Below are positions 1-7,142 of a DNA stretch of 11,368 nucleotides, piece after piece. The position numbers were made by a program, and so were the translations under genes. Position 1 is the stretch's first letter. The number at the start of each line of letters is the position of its first letter. Below the pieces are notes generated by a model. That model did no database searches. It was not told the origin of the DNA and was given only the letters and a program-made list of their open reading frames with translations. The DNA lies in the NCBI GenBank assembly GCA_004294465.1, contig REAV01000189.1:1-11368 (forward strand). The letters are read 5' to 3'. The stretch is from Sphingobacteriia bacterium (GTDB lineage Bacteria; Bacteroidota; Bacteroidia; Chitinophagales; Chitinophagaceae).

Positions 1-349
1 TACTCCAATTGTTACTGTTGCATATTCATGAAAAATACCCATCCCATAATATTGCTTGTTGACAAGTATAAAACAAAATGAAAACTTCCATTAAATTACG
101 TCCATTTGATTACTTTTGCACTAACAATAATACCGAATATATGTACACTCGTAGACGATATGGTTTTTGGATGACCTTTAACTGGAGTAAAGAACCATTT
201 ATTTATGGACTAGCTTTGCAAAATAGAATTATTACGGATAATACTATATTTATACCGCTGGATTTGTTTTATCAGTTTCTGATGGAGTTGCTGTTGTTTT
301 TGGTTTATTTGATATAAGTTTAAGTGAATTAGTTGTTTTTGAAAATGCC
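1..349. other. Left-edge region with no recognisable intact gene
   Basis: This stretch of about 350 bases lies upstream of the broken OstA-like gene. One plus-strand frame is open from 78 to 317 (79 codons), but the peptide (start MKTSIKLRPF, end LLLFLVYLI) resembles no family I know and has no supporting context. Another plus frame, the one used by the OstA-like gene, is open from 242 with no start codon before 350. It encodes GFVLSVSDGVAVVFGL and then LSELVVFENA. The first part resembles the N-terminal region of the F1 ATP synthase alpha subunit; the second part fits both that protein and the OstA-like family. On the minus strand, short open stretches exist (for example ending at about 254), but none is convincing. 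I read the region as foreign, degenerate or low-quality sequence joined to the OstA-like gene. Confidence 0.4.
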
Positions 350-703
350 ATGGCAATAAATCGGTTAGACAGCAGCGATTATTTTAATCAATTAAAAGGT
401 ACAACCATTAATGCTTTTTTTACTGATGGAAAGATTGATAAGATGAGATCTAAAGGAAATGCTGCAAATATATATTACGCACAAGATGATTATAAAAAAT
501 TCATTGGTGTTAATAAATCTTCAGCTGATATTATTGATGTGTTGTTTGATGATGGCAAACCCCAAAGGGTACTGTTTTTAAGAGGTTTGGAAGGAACTAC
601 TTATCCAATGAGGCAAATCAATCACGAAGAGTTGAAGTTAAGGGGTTTTAAATGGCAACAGGCTCAAAGACCTAAATCAAAATTTGATATATTGTCTAAT
701 TAA
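350..703 (+). CDS. C-terminal fragment of an OstA/LptA-like lipopolysaccharide transport protein
   Basis: The product resembles the C-terminal end of the large OstA-like (LptA/OstA N-domain) periplasmic proteins of Bacteroidota, thought to help carry lipopolysaccharide to the outer membrane. Family-like features are the DSSDYFNQLKG segment (about residues 8-18), GNAANIYYAQDD (36-47) and the closing block LKLRGFKWQQAQRPKS (95-110). The fragment has 117 residues, against several hundred in the usual protein, and has no signal peptide, so the N-terminal part is missing. The frame stays open upstream to 242, and the residues just before Met1 (SELVVFENA) also fit the family, so the ATG at 350 is internal and not the true start. 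The nhaA start lies 14 nt downstream, which suggests one transcript. The family call is fairly sure; whether the gene is broken in the cell or only in the assembly is open. Confidence 0.72.
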   Translation: MAINRLDSSDYFNQLKGTTINAFFTDGKIDKMRSKGNAANIYYAQDDYKKFIGVNKSSADIIDVLFDDGKPQRVLFLRGLEGTTYPMRQINHEELKLRGFKWQQAQRPKSKFDILSN

Positions 704-717
704 TAGATTAAATAATT

Positions 718-1923
718 ATGCAACTATTTTCATTTTTTAAAAATACATTTCTTCATCCCTTACAAGAATTCATACATGATAGCAGGTCTATCGGAATTAT
801 ACTATTATCAACAACAGCACTTTCATTGTTTTTAGTCAATCTATCTGCTACTTCCAATTGGTACCAAAGCATCTGGCATTTTAGTTTTGATGGAACAGAA
901 AGTCATCATATTCATATTGGATTCTTGTTTTTACCTAATTCTGTACTTACAGTAATCAATGATTTTCTAATGGCTATTTTCTTTTTTTTAGCGGGAATGG
1001 AAATCAAAAGAGAATTAGCTCATGGAGAACTTTCTTCATTCAAACAATCTTTATTACCAGTAGTTGCTGCAATTGGTGGGATGATAGTTCCTGCAATAAT
1101 TTATTCCCAGTTCAATAAAGGAACCCCTTTTATGTCGGGATGGGCTGTTCCAATGGCAACCGATATTGCTTTTACATTAGGAGTAGCTTCATTACTTGGA
1201 AAAAGAATTCCATTAGCATTAAAAGTATTTATCACTGCGCTAGCCATTATTGATGATTTAGGTGCTATCGTAGTAATTGCATTGTTTTATGGAGGTCAAT
1301 TACAATTACTATATCTCATACTAGCTGCTTGTATAATGGGAATTCTTTGGTTTTTAAATAAGAAAAAGATTTCATTCGGATGGTATAATTGGATACTTGG
1401 AATCCTTTTATGGTATGCCATGTATAATTCAGGAATTCATGCAACCATTGCTGGTGTTTTATTTGCGTTTATGATTCCAGAAAACAAATTGACTACGTTA
1501 GAAATGAAATTTCATTCCCCTGTATATTTTTTAATTATGCCTCTTTTTGCTCTGGCAAATACGGCCATTGTATTTCCAATAAATAGCTTGCAATCAATAA
1601 ACACCACTTATAGTTGGGGCATTCTTTTTGGTTTGCTAGTTGGTAAGCCATTAGGAATAGTTGGGGCTTGCTTTTTTGTTATTAAAAATAAATTCTCCGA
1701 TTTACCCATTGGCACCAACTGGTACCAAGTAATTGGAGCTGGGATTCTTGCTGCAATAGGATTTACAATGAGCATTTTCTTATCAACCCTTGCATTTGCA
1801 AATCACCAGGAACAGGATATTGCAAAAATTGCTGTATTAATTACAAGCTTACTAGCCATAATAATTGGGTATATTTGGTTTGTCCTTCCAAAAAACGATA
1901 CTGGATTACAAGAACAATCATAA
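718..1923 (+). CDS. nhaA: Na+/H+ antiporter NhaA
   Basis: This is an inner-membrane electrogenic antiporter that expels Na+ (or Li+) in exchange for H+, supporting sodium tolerance and pH homeostasis. The 401 residues are close to the family norm and contain about a dozen hydrophobic segments. Matches to known E. coli residues are clear. NDFLMAIFFFLAGMEIKRE (81-99) carries the D65 equivalent at D82. ATDIAF (147-152) carries the D133 equivalent at D149. AIIDDLGA (176-183) holds the paired aspartates D179/D180, equal to D163/D164, which bind the ion. LLVGKPLG (306-313) gives K310, equal to K300. SGIHATIAGV and MPLFALANTAI are also typical. The gene is complete. It has no Shine-Dalgarno site and follows the OstA-like fragment by 14 nt. 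The next gene starts one base after its stop, so the three probably share a transcript. Confidence 0.97.
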   Translation: MQLFSFFKNTFLHPLQEFIHDSRSIGIILLSTTALSLFLVNLSATSNWYQSIWHFSFDGTESHHIHIGFLFLPNSVLTVINDFLMAIFFFLAGMEIKRELAHGELSSFKQSLLPVVAAIGGMIVPAIIYSQFNKGTPFMSGWAVPMATDIAFTLGVASLLGKRIPLALKVFITALAIIDDLGAIVVIALFYGGQLQLLYLILAACIMGILWFLNKKKISFGWYNWILGILLWYAMYNSGIHATIAGVLFAFMIPENKLTTLEMKFHSPVYFLIMPLFALANTAIVFPINSLQSINTTYSWGILFGLLVGKPLGIVGACFFVIKNKFSDLPIGTNWYQVIGAGILAAIGFTMSIFLSTLAFANHQEQDIAKIAVLITSLLAIIIGYIWFVLPKNDTGLQEQS

Positions 1924-1924
1924 T

Positions 1925-3787
1925 ATGTTCAGTCAGCTACATACATCCATGAAATGTTCATATTACATTTTGACAATAGCTGCTTTTTTTATTTCAACCA
2001 CTGCGTTTGCTCAAAAAAAACCGACTGCCGATTCTGTTTTTTTTCTTGCCAATAAAAAAGGATTATTGGGGAAAATAGGCAAATCAGTTTCAGTCAACCA
2101 AATTCCTGAAATTTTAACAGACAATGGAGCTTCTAAAAATGAGGAAGAATTTACTCCTTATAGAGGAAAAATTATCAGAAAAATTTTAATACAAAAACTT
2201 GGCTTTAATAAGTCTGTTTATGATACATTAAATAGCAAAAAAACGTTTTTATCCAATCTTGGTGATGTGTTGCATACAAGCACCAAAAAACAGGTTATTA
2301 GAAATAATTTGTTCTTTTCTGAAGGGGATTCACTATATCCGAATCTCCTGGCAGATAATGACAAATTTTTGCGTGATTTAAGTTTTTTACAAGATGCAAA
2401 GATTTTAATAAGTGATTCCTATGTGAATGTCGATTCAGTAGATATCATCGTAGTATCAAAAGATGTATTTCCTATTGGAGGTAGTTTGAGTGAAGCAAGT
2501 GCAGATAAGGTTATTTTTGAAGTAAATGATGATAACTTATTTGGTACGGGCGACAGAATTCAAATTCAAAATTTAATTGATGTAAATAGAGATCCTAGTT
2601 TTGGATTTGGTGCGGAATATCGAAAAAGAAATATGGGAGGCACGTTTATTAACTTAACTGTTGGATACAACAACCAGAATCCAACATTTAATACAGGAAG
2701 AAGAGAAGAACAATCTGTTTATATAAGAGGAGAACTTCCTTTGGTTAGCCCCTATCACTCCATTACTGGCGCATTTGAACTCTCTAGAAATTCAACAGTT
2801 AATCGCTATGTCAGTGATTCTATTTATAAAGTATTCAATCAATATAGCTATAACAATATTGATGCCTGGGTTGGACTGAGTATTGGTGCTAGAAGAAATT
2901 TACGGTATAATTTTTCTACACGAAAGAAAAAAATGATTTCACTTCGTTTATTAAATAGAGATTTCAGCAATGTTCCTACCATTACTTCTGTAAAATACGA
3001 TAGTAGGTACACCGATCTAAGAGGCTTGCTCACTACTTACACCATTTTTCAACAAGATTTTTACCATACTAATTTTATATATGGATTTGGTAGAAATGAA
3101 GATATACCTGAAGGTTTCAATTTATCTTTTACTGGAGGATGGACCAATCAAAATGAATTTTCTCGATTGTATTTTGGTGCAGATTATCAAAGAAGTTATT
3201 TTGGAAAAAACAGCAGATATTTAAATTACAATATTAAGTTTGGCGGTTATTATAATAACAATCGATTAGAAGATATTAGTTTTTTAGCAAGTGTAGAAGC
3301 TTTTACTAAATTAAGAAAACTTGGCGCATCCACATGGTATTTAAGACATTTTCTAAGTGGTAGTTTAACGCAACAGTTTAATACTTTTTTAAATGATCCA
3401 TTAAGGCTTTCTAGCATTTATGGATTAGAAGTTTCAAGAGACCCAACAACTATTTCTTCGGGAAGAGTTACTATTAATATGGAATCAGTATTTTACAATA
3501 CTTGGAGTATTGTTGGATTTAGGTTTGCACCATTTGGTTTTGCCAACTTTTCGTATTTAAAAAATAGTGGTAAAGCAATTCTTGAAGGTGATCTATACAG
3601 TGCAATTGGAGCTGGTGTAAGAACCCGAAACGAAAATTTAGTATTTGGAACCATGGAACTAAAAGCATTCTATTTTCCAAGAACGATTGATAATATGCGG
3701 CAATGGAATGTTACTTTTACCACTGATTTAAAGTTTCGATATAGTACTCAATTGGTAAGAAGACCTGATGTGGTTCAGGTAAATTAG
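1925..3787 (+). CDS. BamA/TamA-family outer membrane beta-barrel protein
   Basis: This is a predicted Omp85-superfamily outer-membrane protein, likely involved in inserting or exporting proteins or lipids. A signal peptide is visible (MKCSYYILTIAAFFISTTAFA, cut before QKK). From the 1925 start, about residues 78-180 look like POTRA sequence: YRGKIIRKILIQKLGF, then the pattern NDKFLRDLSFLQDAKI and a VDSVDIIVVSKD strand. The rest, to residue 620, alternates like a barrel, rich in aromatic and glycine residues (FGFGAEYRKRNMGG and similar). The end, RRPDVVQVN, lacks the usual terminal aromatic residue. The frame is open from 1865, but that start would overlap nhaA by 59 nt. The ATG at 1925, one base past the nhaA stop (TAATATG), suits translational coupling. 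The ATG at 1949 also starts directly at the signal peptide and is a real alternative. The exact role and partner are unknown. Confidence 0.85.
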   Translation: MFSQLHTSMKCSYYILTIAAFFISTTAFAQKKPTADSVFFLANKKGLLGKIGKSVSVNQIPEILTDNGASKNEEEFTPYRGKIIRKILIQKLGFNKSVYDTLNSKKTFLSNLGDVLHTSTKKQVIRNNLFFSEGDSLYPNLLADNDKFLRDLSFLQDAKILISDSYVNVDSVDIIVVSKDVFPIGGSLSEASADKVIFEVNDDNLFGTGDRIQIQNLIDVNRDPSFGFGAEYRKRNMGGTFINLTVGYNNQNPTFNTGRREEQSVYIRGELPLVSPYHSITGAFELSRNSTVNRYVSDSIYKVFNQYSYNNIDAWVGLSIGARRNLRYNFSTRKKKMISLRLLNRDFSNVPTITSVKYDSRYTDLRGLLTTYTIFQQDFYHTNFIYGFGRNEDIPEGFNLSFTGGWTNQNEFSRLYFGADYQRSYFGKNSRYLNYNIKFGGYYNNNRLEDISFLASVEAFTKLRKLGASTWYLRHFLSGSLTQQFNTFLNDPLRLSSIYGLEVSRDPTTISSGRVTINMESVFYNTWSIVGFRFAPFGFANFSYLKNSGKAILEGDLYSAIGAGVRTRNENLVFGTMELKAFYFPRTIDNMRQWNVTFTTDLKFRYSTQLVRRPDVVQVN

Positions 3788-3801
3788 TAAGCCGTTTATA
3801 C

Positions 3802-3830
3802 AAAAAATTGCTCCTTTTCAATTTTTTTTT
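3802..3830 (+). terminator. Weak AT-rich hairpin with T-run after the BamA-like gene
   Basis: AAAAAATTG (3802-3810), the loop CTCCTTTT and CAATTTTTT (3819-3827) can form a 9-bp stem, followed by further T residues to 3830. It sits 15 nt past the BamA-like stop codon, where a terminator would be expected. The stem has only one G-C pair, so termination strength is doubtful. Confidence 0.35.
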
Positions 3831-3860
3831 GTCAATTTGACTATTAATTAAAATACAACC

Positions 3861-4367
3861 ATGAAAAAATTAGTTATCCTTTCTGCAATTGCCCTCGTTT
3901 TTATGACAATCGGATCGGCATGTGCTCAAAAACCAAGCCCACCTGCTACAGCAACAGGCACACTTTCAAATGGAACAGTTATTACCATTAATTATAGTTC
4001 TCCAGCATTAAAGGGAAGAACAATTGGTAAAGATGTAGAACCAATGCAAGGTAAAGTGTGGAGAGCTGGTGCAAATGATGCAACTGTATTTGAAATTAGC
4101 AAAGATGTTACTATCAATGGCAAAGCTTTACCAGCAGGTAAATATGGTTTTTTTACCATAAATAATGGATCAGATTGGACCCTCATTTTCAATAAAACCT
4201 GGAAACAATGGGGTGCATTTAGTTATAAGGAAGCAGATGATGCAATTAGAGTAAATGTTATATCTACTACAGCTTCTACAATGGAACGTTTAACTTATAC
4301 TATTTCAAATACTGGAAAAGTGACATTAAATTGGGGCACCGTACAAGTTGATTTTAACGTTAAATAG
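3861..4367 (+). CDS. Secreted DUF2911 domain protein
   Basis: This 168-residue exported protein is of the DUF2911 family, common in Bacteroidota and of unknown function. A Sec signal peptide is evident (MKKLVILSAIALVFMTIGSACA, likely cut before QKP). Family blocks appear in order: PPATATGTLSNGT (about 27-39), INYSSPALKGRTIG (43-56), KVWRAGANDAT (65-75), LPAGKYGFFTI (91-101), WTLIFNKTWKQWGAF (106-120), and the last strands ending in WGTVQVDFNVK. The domain fills the mature protein, so it is probably a small periplasmic or surface-exposed beta-rich protein. It lies 73 nt after the BamA-like gene and is followed by a strong terminator hairpin. It may therefore be its own unit or the last gene of the preceding run. 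No catalytic residues can be assigned. Confidence 0.92.
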   Translation: MKKLVILSAIALVFMTIGSACAQKPSPPATATGTLSNGTVITINYSSPALKGRTIGKDVEPMQGKVWRAGANDATVFEISKDVTINGKALPAGKYGFFTINNGSDWTLIFNKTWKQWGAFSYKEADDAIRVNVISTTASTMERLTYTISNTGKVTLNWGTVQVDFNVK

Positions 4368-4402
4368 TAATTTTGTTCTCTCCTAATAATAAGGAAAGAT
4401 GT

Positions 4403-4441
4403 AAAAAGTCCCGGCTACTTCTGGTTGTCGGGACTTTTTTT
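4403..4441 (+). terminator. Rho-independent terminator after the DUF2911 gene
   Basis: The perfect 11-bp arms AAAAAGTCCCG (4403-4413) and CGGGACTTTTT (4429-4439) enclose a 15-nt loop. The T-run continues to 4441. The hairpin starts 36 nt after the DUF2911 stop. The flanking A-tract and T-run make the structure symmetric, so it could work on either strand, but no minus-strand gene points at it. Confidence 0.85.
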
Positions 4442-4503
4442 ATTTATTTACTTCAACTTTTAGATTCAATTTTTGTTAGAAAGATAATTAAACGTATTAA
4501 TTG

Positions 4504-5298
4504 ATGGTTCAAGCTTATAATTTTTTGGCAAGTTGGCAATTATTTCCGGAGAAATGTAGTTATGAGTATGGATTAGCGCCAAAAAATGGAAATTTCAAGA
4601 TCGAAAGTGTTCAGAATGGGCAGGTTATATCATTTATAACCAATTGGGTAAGTTTGGATAATGAAGCATTCTTTAGCCAATATGAGATTATTCCAGATGA
4701 TCAACCAAGACCATTCAGTAACCCTGAATTAGCAGATACCTATATTTCAAGTATCATCAACACTTATACACTTCAAATAAAATTCTTTAAAAATGAGGTG
4801 ATCATTTTGACTGTTTTGCACGAAATAATGCCAAATGGATATTTAAAAGTAACACAAGAAGGTACCAGCATATCACAAGTAGCATTTAAGAATATCGAAG
4901 TGTACCATAAACAGATGAGTGTTTTACCATACGCTTCATCCGTTTCTGGAGTAGCCATTCGCCCAACCAAAGAAGGTGTCATTAAACACAAGGCTTTGAG
5001 TGCTATGGAAGATCAAACCAATATGCAATTGGACCAGATCAGACAACAAATTGAATTATTGGCTAAACAAGCACAAGAAATTAGAAAACGAAAAGAGCTT
5101 AGCTTGATGATTTATGATGCCAAGCTCTCATTTAAGCCTCAAATTGGCCATATTTATCATTTATATGAGAAGAAGGATGGAAATCATCTTCTATCGCTTA
5201 TTGGGCCAAATGAATGGGGACAATCAGGGCCATTCCAACAATTTATTTCCTCAGTAAAATTATTAGCTGACCATACCTGGGTAGAAATTTCTGCTTAA
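4504..5298 (+). CDS. DUF2452 domain protein
   Basis: This 264-residue cytoplasmic protein is of unknown function. The C-terminal half, from about residue 150, matches the DUF2452 pattern: IRQQIELLAKQAQEIRKRKELS, a helix near 180-200, then YDAKLSFKPQIGHIYHLYEK, LLSLIGPNEWGQSGP and SVKLLADHTWVEI at the end. The N-terminal part (about 1-145) looks like mixed strands, with segments such as NGQVISFITNWVSLDNEAFF. I cannot assign it beyond noting it as a likely lipocalin-like or other beta-rich domain. No signal peptide or membrane segment is seen. A TTG lies directly before the ATG at 4504; I prefer the ATG. The gene begins after the terminator at 4403-4441 and is followed after 24 nt by the DUF1569 gene, so the two probably form one operon. 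Confidence 0.82.
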   Translation: MVQAYNFLASWQLFPEKCSYEYGLAPKNGNFKIESVQNGQVISFITNWVSLDNEAFFSQYEIIPDDQPRPFSNPELADTYISSIINTYTLQIKFFKNEVIILTVLHEIMPNGYLKVTQEGTSISQVAFKNIEVYHKQMSVLPYASSVSGVAIRPTKEGVIKHKALSAMEDQTNMQLDQIRQQIELLAKQAQEIRKRKELSLMIYDAKLSFKPQIGHIYHLYEKKDGNHLLSLIGPNEWGQSGPFQQFISSVKLLADHTWVEISA

Positions 5299-5322
5299 TT
5301 TTAAGCAAACAAATTTCTTGAA

Positions 5323-5778
5323 ATGGCAAAACCTACTTTGTACAATAGTACAACCCATCAATTAATACGATCAAGAGTCGAATCTCTTTCGCCAGATAGT
5401 CAACAAAAATGGGGTAAAATGAATTTACCACAAATGATGGCACATTTGAGAAAAGCAGTTGAAACTGGGCTTCGTAAAGGACCCGCTAAATTTTCAATCA
5501 TTTCATTTTTGTTAGGACCATATATTAAAAAAATGGTCATGAGTGATACACCTTATAAAGAAGGATTGCCTACAGCAAAAAAAATGATCATCACCGATGA
5601 GCGTGACTTTGATATTGAAAAAACTAAATTACTAGCAATCTTAGATAAGTTTTTAAATGCTAAAGATGAATTTCCCTCTCCTATTAATCATCCAATGTTT
5701 GGTAAATTAACTGAAGAAGAATGGGGTTATAGTCAATGGAAACATTTCGACCATCATTTAAAACAGTTTAGCGCTTAG
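5323..5778 (+). CDS. DUF1569 (DinB-like) protein
   Basis: This 151-residue soluble protein is of the DUF1569 family, a branch related to the DinB/YfiT-type four-helix bundles that often bind a metal through histidines. Visible family features are QKWGKMNLPQMMAHLRKAVE (about 28-47, with a candidate metal ligand in MMAHL), the middle DTPYKEGLPTAKKMI block, the DFDIEKTKLLAILDKF helix, HPMFGKLTEEEWG (122-134) and the closing WKHFDHHLKQF (138-148). The three histidines in the last block and the earlier one could make a metal site, but this is inference. The gene starts 24 nt after the DUF2452 stop and runs into the convergent terminator shared with icd. The biochemical role is unknown. No signal peptide is present. 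Confidence 0.85.
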   Translation: MAKPTLYNSTTHQLIRSRVESLSPDSQQKWGKMNLPQMMAHLRKAVETGLRKGPAKFSIISFLLGPYIKKMVMSDTPYKEGLPTAKKMIITDERDFDIEKTKLLAILDKFLNAKDEFPSPINHPMFGKLTEEEWGYSQWKHFDHHLKQFSA

Positions 5779-5798
5779 CATAAAATTTGTGTTGAAAC

Positions 5799-5829
5799 AA
5801 AAAAAGCTGTCCGATTAAGACAGCTTTTT
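5799..5829. terminator. Bidirectional terminator between the DUF1569 gene and icd
   Basis: AAAAAGCTGTC (5801-5811) and GACAGCTTTTT (5819-5829) pair perfectly over 11 bp around the 7-nt loop CGATTAA. On the plus strand the hairpin ends in five T residues. Read on the minus strand, the A-run 5799-5805 gives seven T residues. It lies between two convergent genes and probably serves both, with the better T-run on the icd side. Confidence 0.85.
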
Positions 5830-5847
5830 GATTTAAATAGTGGTTGC

Positions 5848-7080
5848 TTATTTAGCTAATTTCTTTTGTAATTCACTATCAATGGCATCTAAGAATTCTT
5901 CTGTATACAAATAGTGTTCTCCATGTTTTACTTTATTGCCATAAATACACACGGCTAAGTCTTTGGTCATTTTGCCACTCTCTACCACTTCAACACAAAC
6001 TTTTTCAAGCGCAGTACAAAAATCTATCAATGCCTGGTTATTATCCAATTTGCCTCTGAATTCCAATCCTCTTGTCCATGCAAAAATTGAAGCAATTGGA
6101 TTGGTTGATGTTGGATTGCCTTTTTGATACTCTCTGAAATGTCTGGTAACTGTACCATGTGCAGCTTCTGCTTCCATCACTTTTCCATCAGGAGTAACTA
6201 AAGTAGAAGTCATTAAACCCAAAGAACCAAAACCTTGAGCAACGGTATCACTTTGAACATCACCATCATAATTTTTACATGCCCAAACAAAATTGCCATT
6301 CCATTTCAACGCACTGGCAACCATATCATCAATTAAGCGGTGTTCGTATGTAATGCCTGCATCAGCATACAATTGTTTGAATTCTTTCTGATAGATGTCT
6401 TCAAATATATCTTTGAATCGACCATCGTATTTTTTTAATATAGTATTTTTAGTAGAAAGGTACAATGGCCATTTTTTGATTAAGGCTTGATTAAAACAAG
6501 CTCTGGCGAAGCCAATAATACTTTCATCGGTATTGTACATTGCTAGGGCAACACCATCTCCTTTAAAATTATATACTTCAAATTCCTGCACGGTACCATC
6601 TTCACCTTCGAACTTAACAGTTAATTTTCCTTTGCCTTTTGTTACAAAATCGGTTGCACGATACTGATCTCCAAATGCATGTCTTCCGATACAAATTGGG
6701 GCAGTCCAGTTAGGAACTAACCTAGGAACATTATTACAAACAATGGGTTCTCTAAAAACGGTTCCATCTAATATATTTCTTATGGTTCCATTGGGGCTCT
6801 TCCACATTTGCTTGAGTTTAAATTCAGCAACTCTAGCTTCATCAGGAGTAATGGTGGCACATTTAATGCCAACACCATAATGTTTAATTGCATTAGCTGC
6901 ATCAATGGTAACCTGGTCATTGGTTTCATCACGATATTCCATTCCAAGATCGTAATATTTAATATCCAATTCTAAGTAAGGTAAAATCAATTTTTCTTTG
7001 ATGAACTTCCAGATAATCCTGGTCATTTCGTCTCCATCTAGTTCTACTACTGGATTTGCTACTTTAATTTTCTGCGCCAT
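5848..7080 (-). CDS. icd: NADP-dependent isocitrate dehydrogenase
   Basis: This TCA-cycle enzyme oxidatively decarboxylates isocitrate to 2-oxoglutarate and makes NADPH in the cytoplasm. At 410 residues it is of the homodimeric, eukaryote-like type II class, not the E. coli class. Residues aligned with human IDH1 are all present. The substrate-binding residues are R101 (GTIRNILDG), R110 (TVFREPI) and R133 ([10 protein letters not shown]), with catalytic Y140 and K211 (STKNTILK). Metal ligands are D251 or D252 (LIDDMVA) and D274/D278 (YDGDVQSD). The NADP-selecting pair is R313/H314 in [11 protein letters not shown]. The gene is complete and starts at the ATG whose complement is at 7078-7080. 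It lies 62 nt downstream of mntH on the same strand and has its own -7-like promoter element. It ends at the hairpin shared with the DUF1569 gene. Confidence 0.97.
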   Translation of the reverse strand: MAQKIKVANPVVELDGDEMTRIIWKFIKEKLILPYLELDIKYYDLGMEYRDETNDQVTIDAANAIKHYGVGIKCATITPDEARVAEFKLKQMWKSPNGTIRNILDGTVFREPIVCNNVPRLVPNWTAPICIGRHAFGDQYRATDFVTKGKGKLTVKFEGEDGTVQEFEVYNFKGDGVALAMYNTDESIIGFARACFNQALIKKWPLYLSTKNTILKKYDGRFKDIFEDIYQKEFKQLYADAGITYEHRLIDDMVASALKWNGNFVWACKNYDGDVQSDTVAQGFGSLGLMTSTLVTPDGKVMEAEAAHGTVTRHFREYQKGNPTSTNPIASIFAWTRGLEFRGKLDNNQALIDFCTALEKVCVEVVESGKMTKDLAVCIYGNKVKHGEHYLYTEEFLDAIDSELQKKLAK

Positions 7081-7109
7081 TCTTTTTTTATTTAGTGATT
7101 CAGGGAGGT

Positions 7110-7117
7110 CAAATATA
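7110..7117 (-). promoter_or_regulatory. Candidate -7 promoter element of icd
   Basis: On the minus strand the bases read TATATTTG, an exact match to the Bacteroidota -7 consensus TAnnTTTG, 29 nt before the icd ATG. A start site a few bases downstream would leave a leader of about 20-25 nt, typical for the phylum. I do not see a clear TTTG at the -33 position, so this rests on the -7 box alone. If correct, icd can be transcribed independently of mntH. Confidence 0.5.
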
Positions 7118-7142
7118 TCGAAAAAATCAGAATTATACTGTA

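Noticed and set aside
256..351. A short minus-strand frame (MAFSKTTNSLKL to TDKTNPAV, stop near 254)
   Set aside because: It is the reverse complement of the stretch that reads as AtpA/OstA-like on the plus strand, has low-complexity composition, and has no family match.
1865..1924. An earlier start of the BamA-like gene at 1865
   Set aside because: It would overlap the end of nhaA by 59 nt and place a long non-signal stretch before a clear signal peptide. Starts at 1925 or 1949 fit better.
4472..4502. TTTG-N19-TATTAATT as a promoter for the DUF2452 gene
   Set aside because: The implied start site would fall after the ATG at 4504, and no alternative in-frame start lies close downstream.
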